DNA from: Callipepla californica brunnescens | Taxonomy: Eukaryota > Chordata > Aves > Galliformes > Odontophoridae | Assembly: GCA_023055505.1 (NCBI GenBank) | Contig: JALIRH010000004.1 | Coordinates: 24,113,368 to 24,177,367 of the forward strand | Length of the DNA stretch: 64,000 nt | Direction: 5' to 3' | Made by a program: the position numbers and the translations under genes | The notes under the pieces: model-generated | Seen by the model: the letters and a program-made list of their open reading frames with translations, nothing else | What the model was told of the DNA's origin: nothing | Database searches by the model: none | Shown: positions 55,733 through 64,000 of the stretch, one piece after another | Layout of the letters: each line of letters starts with the position of its first letter | Position numbering within the stretch: the stretch's first letter is position 1

Positions 55733-55840
55733 ATCATAGAATCACAGAATTATTGAGGTTGGAAAAGATCTCCATGGTCATCCAGTCCAACCCCAACCCA
55801 TCTCCACCATGCCCACTAATCATGCCTAACACCTGAGGTT
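55733..55840 (-). mobile_element. CR1 3'-end fragment, antisense
   Basis: Begins ATCATAGAATCACAGAAT, the reverse complement of the CR1 terminal octamer repeats. GAGGTTGGAAAAGATCTCCA and GTCATCCAGTCCAACCCCAA follow, the standard CR1 3' terminus. It keeps the family sequence well, so it is younger than the other copies in the window. Confidence 0.9.
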
Positions 55841-57419
55841 CTGCAGCAGGTTAGAAAGGTTATAGGAGACAGAACCTCTGTCCTATTTTTTATTTTTTTT
55901 ATTTTTGCTAGAATATGACACCTTACCCAGAACAGTGGAGAATACAAATTGTAATACTTCGTCTTTTGCCATAGGTAGCAAGTGAGCAAGTGTGCTCCTC
56001 TCTCGGGTCTTTTACCTTCTCTAAAACTGGAAATTAGGAGGAAACGCTTCTGAAACTACCCTGTGTAGACTGCAAACCACAGAGCAAAAGGAGAAGCAGA
56101 AAGTGTTGTTGCCCTAACACAACTGCTCTTGGATTTAAATGACTTCAGTATGGGGAACACAGATGATATGGTATATACATTGTAATCAATATATAAACAA
56201 AAGACAGAAGTGTGTTGTGATGAAATGTGTCACTCTGGGGAGCTGGAAACAGCTCATCTCTTCACAGTGGTCCTCTCTGCTGTTATATGAAAACTTAGCT
56301 GCTTATTTTTTTTTAATTTTTTAAGGCTTTTCACACTTTTCCTTCTGTTTCTATTTTTCTTCTTCGTAGCAGTCTTACACCAGCACTCTTACTTATGTGC
56401 TTTCTCCAGTGCTGTTCTTCACGGCTGGTATGAGTTCCCCATAATCAATGACACAAACTTAGCCATTATCACCAAGTAAATCACTCTCACTATCATCATG
56501 TTTTCTCCCTAATGGACTGTTTTGCTGATGCTTGTGAAAACAGACAGTAGCCAAGCAGCTCGTGTGAAGATCTCCTCCTGACATTTTGACCATTTGGATC
56601 AACTTCTCATACTGCATCCTCTCGTGCCTCATAGTTCTCTGATAACACATTGCGGTGTTACCTTTTGTTCTCTGTTTTTCTGTAACTCGAGGCAACAGTG
56701 TCTGCGAATGAGATATCAGTGTGCTATGGAAACATAATTTATGTTAATTGTCTATCACAACAGATTATAATAATAGGGAGATTGAAATTAAATTACTAAA
56801 TCAAAATGCACACGCACAATACCATGACTTTGCTATCTGCCTCAAAATTATTGATGCATGAACTTCACTCTTGTGAGTTGTAATGATATTCGTTATTTGT
56901 TGCCAAATATTGCTGATAGATTTTTTTTAGCTAGCTGTAAGTACTAATTACTGCGAGCTGTTAAATCTCTACATATAGTCAGCTCACAGCTATCTGCAGG
57001 CAGACTGTTCATGTCACAGATGAATTGTGCCGCAGATGCAGGCACAGCTTGGGTTTGATGGGGTTTATTAGCTCTAGCTCTGCGCTGGGCCTGCCAGGCC
57101 GGTGTTGACTGCACATGGAATCGCTCCAGTGTCTCAGTGATGTTCCCCATTACTAGATTTATTGGCTTGCGTGCAGTACCGTAGCCGTGCTAATTTTACT
57201 GGTTTGCAGTGCATTAAGGCCTAGCAGCAGCTCTTACCACAGGCAGCGCTAGTGCAGAGATATACAACCCCTTATTTCACAGTGTGGGAGTTCTGGCAGC
57301 ACTGCGCTGTGAGGATTACCGAGTTTTAAAACCCCGTGAAAACATACTGATAACTTCACGTGCGCCTCCAAGTGACAGCTTGCAAAGGGAAACCAATGGA
57401 GTTAAGTGTGGGGTGGGGG

Positions 57420-58350
57420 ATCGGTGAACCCCCGTGGGCACGGCACGAGGACCGTGTAGCTCAGGCACAGCAGAGCGAACAGCCCCGGTCCGGAGCGTGC
57501 AGGAACGCCTCACACGCTTGACTTTGCACGGGCGCGTGTGCAAGTCGAGGGGGCTCGGTTCTTTTTTCCCCCTCACGCGGTGCAGAAACTAACTTCAGGC
57601 AGCTTTAACGTCACTGCTTTGTGAACATTCAAGCACAGCGCGTTGGGGCAGGCCCGGCCGGGCGCACTGACGCGGACTCGCGCGAGCAGCACCGCCGCGC
57701 GGCGCCGCCATTTCCCGCTCTCGCCCTCACGGCCGCGGCCTCTTTCCGGGAGGAGGCGGGGACCGACGCGGCACGAGCGACCCGGCCATGCAGCCGGAAC
57801 GGGGTGGCAGCCGGCCCCGGAGGGAAGGCGGCCGGCACGGCCGCAGACGGCCCGGCGGCGCGGAGAAGGCGGCCGAACCGGCGGCCGAAAGCGGCGGCGC
57901 GGACGGCCACGGCCGAGGAGGTCCCGGGGGCCGCGGGAGAGGCGGCGCTCACGGACACCGAGGAGGCGGGGGCCGGGGGAAGCGAGAGCCTCGGGGCCGC
58001 GGAGCAGCGCCACCGCCGAGCGCGCAGCACCACCGGCGGGTAAGGAGGGGGCGGACGAGAGCCCGCCCTCCGCGGCACGGGAGCGGAGGGAGGCGGGGCC
58101 GAGAGCGGCGGGCGGAGGCGGTGATGCGGTTTGTCGCTGCCGTGCCCGTGCTTTGCGGCGTGGTGGCTTTCTGGGCGAATCCATTTATGGTTTTGTGCTG
58201 CGAAATACACGTCCCTTTCCAAGAGTGCATCTCTGTTTGCAAATAGAGGTGAAGAGTTGCTGAGTGCTTTTGGTGCAGGTGGCTCCAATTTGCAATGAGT
58301 GTGCGTCTTCCCCACCTGCGTGGAACTCGTGAGGTCGCGGGGACAGCTGG
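57420..58350 (+). promoter_or_regulatory. AVEN CpG island promoter
   Basis: Dense CpG and GC over about 900 bp, centred on AVEN exon 1, with GGCGGGG/GGGGCGG-type Sp1 boxes on either side (for example near 57752 and 58093) and no TATA box. Many long open frames in all six frames here are by-products of the low stop-codon density. The island may also serve minus-strand transcription towards CHRM5, but nothing in the sequence proves this. Confidence 0.75.
57788..58039 (+). CDS. AVEN: AVEN (apoptosis and caspase activation inhibitor), exon 1 only
   Basis: ATG with G at -3, then 84 codons in exact phase 0 to a CGGCGG|GTAAGG donor at 58040. The product starts MQPERGGSRPRREGGRHGRR and is rich in Arg-Gly (GRGGPGGRGRGG, RGGGGRGKREPRGRG). 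This is the hallmark of the AVEN N-terminus (human MQAERGARGGRGRRP...). Known AVEN binds Bcl-xL and Apaf-1, restrains caspase-9 activation and activates ATM; its RGG region binds structured RNA. Position supports the call: AVEN lies next to CHRM5 in the opposite direction, as in mammals. No further AVEN exon was recognised up to 64000, so intron 1 is at least 5.9 kb. Confidence 0.85.
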
Positions 58351-61300
58351 CAGTGTACCCACCCGAGTCACGGGAACACGCGTTTGTCGCTAGTCCCAGT
58401 GGAAGCCTGTGCTTGGGCTAAACATAATGTGCTTTAACAGGTTAAAAGTAACGCAGGCGTGTCTGCCACACCCACACCTTAAGTTTGCTATGGAGACGTT
58501 AAAATCTTTCATGCATCCCACCATGGTTTGAGATCAACGCCTTTAAGATCAATTTCCATTAATAACAGCGCTTTCTAATGTTGGGGTTGAGTGCTCTGGC
58601 AGTACGCCGTTAGGGTTGCCTTGCCTCCTTTAACTTTGTTGCAACATAGAAACAATGACTGTCCCAGGGCTGGCAAAAAGGGTGCAGTCGCAGCCTTGTG
58701 GGTTTGTGCTGGCAGCAGCTGCTGCCCCATCCTCAGTGTCACGCCCACTGTATTCTCTTTTATGGCACTGCAGTTCCCCTTGACCCCGGCCAATGTTTTA
58801 TCTGTATTAGAACACCCATAGTTGCCGCTGGTTTTCAAAAACTAACATATTTGTCCCTTTTGTCACTGCATGCACATAGGTTTTAACAGTCATTTCTAGG
58901 GAAAAAAAAATGCAGCTGAATTGATACTGTTACTAGAGCAGTGGCTGGTAGTTTCCCTTGCTCCCAGTGTGAGTCTCTGAGTGCGTGCTGAAGTGTGCAG
59001 AGAGGTTTGGGTCCTGGATGTACTCCCTCATGCACCACAGACCAATGGGGTAGGGTTTCAGCACCTCGTGTTAGCTGGCAAAATTGCCCTGAGTTGATTT
59101 TCTTTGCATCATTCAACTATTTCTTACTAACTTAAAGCATGTCCGTAACTGTGTTTTCTCCAGTAGTGTTGTCTCACTACAGCATGACAAACTTCCTGCT
59201 TTGAAAGATGCACTCAGTGAGGAAATCAAACATACGTGTGCTTTTCTTGTCTTCCCCTGGATTATTGATTGAAATATGTTAGGAATCAGTTAAAATATTT
59301 TTTAGGTGGTTTACATGTTTTGCCTGAGCAATGACTTCGATATCCTCTTCATCTTAGCCCAGTGAATAGCCTTGTAGTGACTTTTTAGGCCAAAGTTAGT
59401 ATGGATTGGGTGTTCAGAAGTGAATCAAAACTGAGGGGTTTCCAAGAACTCCACTAGTCAGAACTGAAGCATGATTGTTTTCCTGCTCTGGAGCCTTCTG
59501 GTTTTAAGTTTTCTGTGCTCTCAGCACACCTGTCACAGGTTTTGTCATTTGCCCACATGCTTCTAACTAATCTAGCCACAGTGAGTGCCAACACCTGGCA
59601 GCCTGCACCTGGGGATGTCTAGTGTTTAAGCCAAACTAAACGTGTACTGCTTGGGAACAAGGAGGTCTTTCGTCTTCTTTTTTTTTTTTTTTTTTCCATC
59701 TGTGTGTTCATTTCAGTCTGGTGAATGTGAGGCTGTGTCTTGTGAATGGATTCAGCTCTGATCTGGCAAGAAGTTATCTCCTTTATTTCTAGCTCTTAGC
59801 CCTCGGTCTCTTCTGCAAGGCCGCCTGCTTTACCAGGTCAGACAGAGGGAGCTGAGCCCAGTGTAAGTGGTTTGTGTGAGAGGGAACACTACTTGTTTTT
59901 AGCAACGTAAATTACATACCTGGAGAGCCAGGCAGTAATACTGGGAATGTGAATGATTTGTCATGTTTTCTGAGTGCATGATCACAATTTTCTTACTAGT
60001 TTAGGATTCTTCTAGTGTTATATAATTAGGATTTAGACAATCTAGTTTTACTTCCTGAAAATAATTGTAATTTGTATTCATAATTATATTTATGTTTTAT
60101 AAATTATATATTCTTTATTAATTTTTAGTTTTTTAATGCAACATTTGTTCATATGCTACTGCTGCTAAGCCTGATACAGGGGTGATTTTTGATTGCTAAA
60201 GCTTTAGTTGTCTGAGATCTTCAGTTTATTGTCAACTTCAGATTGTGAGGGTAACTGGATTTGGGTTTTTTTGAGCCTGCAGAGTGCTAAAATGCAAGAA
60301 AATTATAGGTGAATGGACTTAGTAAATCATCACAAGGGCACGGCCAACACCAGACTTCATTTGAAAACTTGGAAATTTGTAACAGTTTTATGGTGAGCAA
60401 GAAATCGGCATTAAACTGCATCATGTTTTGGCAGTAATAGTCTTTAGTAATTTGCATTTGTTTAAGACTAATGTTCATCTTCAGAGTTGTTTCCAATGTT
60501 TTAATGTAATGGTTTCTGTGACTGTATGTGAAGTTACTGGAGGCTGTGCCACCTTCTGCCCAGGCTGTTTTTTCTGACCTGTATGGCAGGGAGAAGAAAG
60601 CACAAAAGTGGTAGCGTGCTAGCATCTCATTTTGTTTTCGTGGGCCAATGAAGGCTGGACTCCACTTAATGTGATTGTACACTACTGTGAGTTTGCTGTA
60701 ATCCTTTTCAGCTACTTTCCAGTTCTGCCAAGACCCAGTATTTGCTGAGTCTGTTCTTCCCTTCTCCTCTGGGTGATGATGTGGAAGGAGATCAGGGCAC
60801 TCATGGTTTATAAATCGTAGACTGCTCTTCCAGAAGATTCATCTGTGGGTCAGCATCTTAAAAGGGTTGATGGTTTCTATTGGCCATTAAGACAATACAT
60901 TTCTGAACAGCTGTAAGGAACAGCTCCAGGTTTTTTTTTTGTTTTTTTTTTTTTTAAGAATATTCTGCTTCTCTCAAGCATGGAATTGGTTTAAGAGCTG
61001 GGAGGAAAAGCAGTATTCCTTGGGAAGAGGAAAAAGATTCTTGCACTTCTTGAACTAGCATGCATGTTGATTTAACTGGCTTGACTGCTGAAGGTTTTGA
61101 ATCCTTGTTTCAAAAATAGTATTAATCTGAAGTCTGATTATGACCAGCTGGTTCACCAAATGGCACATTTCTTTGTAGATCTGTCAGCTTGAGTAACTTT
61201 CTGTTGCTCGTCTGTTTTAACTTCTCTAGTTTACGTTAAATAAATAGAACACGTTTGCAGTTATTCATTTTTAGTATTGTGAATATGTTTGAAGTAAAAA

Positions 61301-62814
61301 ATCCCATTGAAAACTGTCCAACATTATCTCCTTCTATCCTAACTCCTCTAATGTGGTTAGGATTCATATATTTTTTTAATGTACTGTCAGAAATTTTGAA
61401 TAGCTCTGTATATAAAATATAGTCTGTATGAAAAAAAAAACCACCCTAAAATAGTGGATATCATAGTCGGTTTTATTTTTTTGACTCTTTACCACATCCC
61501 CCTCAGGGCTGTCTAAGAAAGCTTTCTTCTGTTCTTTATTTTAATGTTCATGAAATTTGCAATGTACAATACATTCTTATGGCTTTCTTTTCTGTTCAGA
61601 ATTATTCATTGCATGTGCATGCAGTATGTGCTGCCACTTGGAATTGACAGGTTTAGTTCAGTGTTTCTTTTTTAACTTTTGGTGTTGGTTACACGTGAGA
61701 GGTGATCGTGTTGATTTTGTTGCGTTCTTTCTTACCTTGTGTATTCTTAATTTTGAGATGATATCATCGCATTTACTGACTTTTTAATTATCTAAAATAA
61801 CATCCAAGATATCAGCGTAAGATAATTTTGCTCTTAATTAGTATGTACTAAACCTTTACAGTCTAAGCATTTGCAAAAAGCAATCTGTTCACAGGCAGCT
61901 ACGCAGTAACAAAAGCTAGGATTTTTTGAATGTGTTTGATTTCCTTTAGAGCACTGTAACACATCTTGTGCGTATAGGAACAGAAATAGCTGTCTAGATC
62001 TTGAACATAACACATCTTTTGATACTTTATGTCAATGTTCTCAAAACCAACTGGAAAAAAACCTAACACTTATTTAGATCAGTGTATATCAGTTTGTGAG
62101 CTGTACTTAATTACTAACGAGGTGCGAAGAGTTTCCCTTCTTCGCAGTTTCTCTGGTTGATGAGGCATGAAGCAGCACTGACTGAGTGCCCTGGAGTGTG
62201 GTTTACCTAATTTGGAGTGTAGGGATTTAGATTAAGACTCTTGGTAGTTGTGTGAACAGGTGGTTGAAAACTTTTTTACTGTTAGTGTCGAATTGGTGTT
62301 TGTTAAATGTGATCCCGTGAGGCTTACTTTCTGTGTCTGCTCATATTTGGCATTTCTATTAACAATTCTGATGGAGGAGTAAAAGACGGTCTTAAAACCT
62401 GCCGGCAGTGCTGAGCTGGGGGGGTAGTCAGGAGGGTGGAGTACAGTACTGCTGTTCAGCACAACCTCAGCAAATGAGAGAAAGAGGCTGTGGTAAGGTG
62501 CAGTTCAAGGCCAAATTGCACACAGCTATATTTGGGTAGGAAAAATATACATGGTTGGTTATGCTGCAGTCCTGTGTGAAGGAACTGGCAGCTTAATAGT
62601 GGAGAATGCTCCCATCAGTAATAGTATTGCTGCTAAAAGGGTAAATATTGCTAGGGAACAAATAAATGGCTGTGCAAGGTGTGAGAATTGTGAAAGGACT
62701 GCTTCACAGGCACTGCAGAACTGCTTCTACCTCATCAAGTTTCAAGCCAGCTGGGGAATGTCCGGAGGGAAGGAACAAAGAGGGCTGTGAAGTCTAGGAG
62801 ATGGACGTTGCTGC

Positions 62815-63545
62815 GTGTGGCTGGCAGCCAGTTGGTAGCGGTGTTCTTCAGGGCTCAGTTCTAGGCCTGTTTGTTCGATGTTGTTGTCAGTGATCTGGAT
62901 GCAAGAATGAAGTGCACCCTAAGCAATTTTGCTAACAATACCAGGATGGGAGGTGCTGCTGACTCCCGGGAGGGACCAGAGGCCTCGCAGGGGCATCTGG
63001 GTACATGGGTGAATTTGATAGCATAAAATTGAACAAGGGTAAATGTTAGGTACTGCTTCTCAGGTGGAGCAGTGCTGTACACAGGTGTAGTCTGGGAGAT
63101 AAGTGAGAGAGCTGCCCTGCAGCAAGGGACCTGTGGTGACAGCACGTTTAGAGACTGAGGACTTCGGGTTTGTCGAGAACAGGAGACTGAGAGGTGGCCT
63201 TGTAGCTCTCCACAACCTCCTAAGGATCGGAAGCACAGAGGGAGGTGCTGGACTCTACTCCCTGCTATCCAACAACAGGATGCATGGGAATGGCACAGAG
63301 CTGCCAAAGGGGAGGTTCGGACCAGACATCAGGAAAAATGTCTTTATTGTGAGGGAAACAGTAAAGAAAGATCAGGTTTCCAAGCTAGGTGGCTGATGCC
63401 CCATGCTTGCCAATTTTCAAGATGTGTTTGGATGATGCCCTTAATAATGTGCTTTAGCTTTTGGTTAGCCCTGAAGTGCTCAGACAGTTGAACCAGATAA
63501 TCTTTGTAGGTCCCTTTCCAGTCGAATAATTTTTCTATTTCTATT
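62815..63545 (+). mobile_element. CR1 LINE fragment (end of ORF2 plus 3' UTR)
   Basis: At 62851-62950 a frame reads GVLQGSVLG and then DLDARMKCTLSNFANNTRMG, the diverged end of the CR1 reverse transcriptase (family pattern DLD.GIECTLSKFADDTKLG). At 63165-63360 the 3' UTR follows (GAGACTGAGAGGTGGCCTTG, GGGGAGGTTCGGACCAGACA, AGGAAAAATGTCTTTATTG). It ends near 63540 with TCTTTGTAGGTCCCTTTCCA and a degenerate ATTCTATTTCTATTCT tail. Frames are broken, so it is inactive. Confidence 0.85.
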
Positions 63546-63907
63546 CTATTTCTATTCTTGCATGACCCAGGAGGAAAGTTGAAAGGATCTAGTTCTTTTT
63601 ACAGTCTGGAAAAAGGGTATTTTGGAAAAGTATGTATTAGCAGTGTTCCATTAAGCAGAAAGGTTGCTGCAAACAGATCAGAAACAAGATGTTTTAGGTA
63701 AGACAAGAAGAAAGACATATTCATAAGAAGGTCTAATTTGGGCACTGGGAATTAGAACGTTGAACCAAAAGGATAGATACAACGGGTAATACTTGAGCTA
63801 GGAAGTATATGGAAATCAGTGTATAAAAATATTGTCAGGGGTTTTAAGAATATGCTGAGGGCTGTTGAGCCTGCTCAGCTGCTGTGTAAGTGCTTGTCAC
63901 AGCCTTC

Positions 63908-63977
63908 TTTTTTTTTTCCACCCCCCCCTTCTCTTTTTTTTTTTTCTTTGATTATTATTATTATTATTTTTTTTTCT
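63908..63977 (+). repeat. T-run / C-run / (TTA)n low-complexity tract
   Basis: T9, then CCACCCCCCCC, then T runs, then ATTATTATTATTATTATT and a further T run. Simple sequence only. Confidence 0.8.
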
Positions 63978-64000
63978 ACTGGAAGAAGAGGAGCACTTTT

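Larger units (their letters stand above)
53460..57400. other. CHRM5-AVEN head-to-head interval
   Basis: About 4 kb between the CHRM5 coding exon (minus) and the AVEN CpG island (plus). It holds a CR1 fragment and a C/T homopolymer. An open frame of 151 codons at 53844-54299 has no recognisable domain. CHRM5 5' UTR exons and promoter may lie here or farther right inside AVEN. Confidence 0.45.
58040..64000 (+). other. AVEN intron 1 (partial)
   Basis: No exon is recognised. It contains a T run near 59679-59696, T runs near 60930-60955, a CR1 fragment near 63 kb and a (TTA)n/T-run stretch at 63908-63977. Confidence 0.6.

Noticed and set aside
57573..58371. Several long minus-strand and alternative plus-strand open frames over AVEN exon 1
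   Set aside because: GC-rich CpG-island sequence has few stop codons, so long frames appear in every frame. Only the frame starting at 57788 matches a known protein.
62440..62815. Possible LTR or other retroelement segment left of the CR1 at 63 kb, with a 79-codon frame
   Set aside because: No terminal repeats, primer-binding site or family motif could be recognised; left as unassigned intron sequence.
62861..63307. 148-codon minus-strand open frame
   Set aside because: It lies antisense within the CR1 fragment and has no independent support.

Overview
The window is vertebrate nuclear DNA, almost certainly from a bird and probably galliform-like. Support comes from intron-split genes with GT/AG junctions, CpG-island promoters, several CR1-type LINE fragments and no Alu or L1-like sequence. 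It also comes from a gene order matching the conserved block that in human 15q14 reads CHRM5 / AVEN / EMC7 / KATNBL1. Here the block runs KATNBL1(+), EMC7(+), a second partial KATNBL1(+), a fibrinogen-like gene(+), CHRM5(-), AVEN(+).

Layout. Positions 1-6.9 kb hold the 3' part of KATNBL1, whose first coding exons lie left of the window. A CR1 insertion occupies 2.4-3.4 kb. From 6.9 to 20 kb I see no gene. EMC7 spans 20341-25979 with a GC-rich promoter, five coding exons and a poly(A) signal near 26530. At 28.3-32.3 kb there is a second, 5'-truncated copy of the KATNBL1 3' region. A gene-poor AT-rich stretch follows to 42.3 kb. A two-exon secreted fibrinogen-domain gene lies at 42312-45517. 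CHRM5, with its coding region in one exon, is on the minus strand at 51789-53375. AVEN exon 1 sits in a strong CpG island at 57.8-58.0 kb, and the rest of the window is AVEN intron 1 with a CR1 fragment near 63 kb.

The genes do not form a functional operon-like unit. They are neighbours in an old syntenic block: a katanin-regulator-like protein, an ER membrane-insertase subunit, a secreted lectin-like protein, a muscarinic receptor and an apoptosis inhibitor.

The most notable structure is the KATNBL1 duplication. The second copy sits on the far side of EMC7 in direct orientation. It keeps open reading frames and splice sites for every 3' exon, but it has lost one exon and the start of the next. 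By eye, identity jumps from about 90% in the 5' exon to about 99% over the 3' exons and introns, which suggests gene conversion or a second, later copying event. All exon borders given are read by eye from splice signals and reading-frame continuity. No alignment or search was run.
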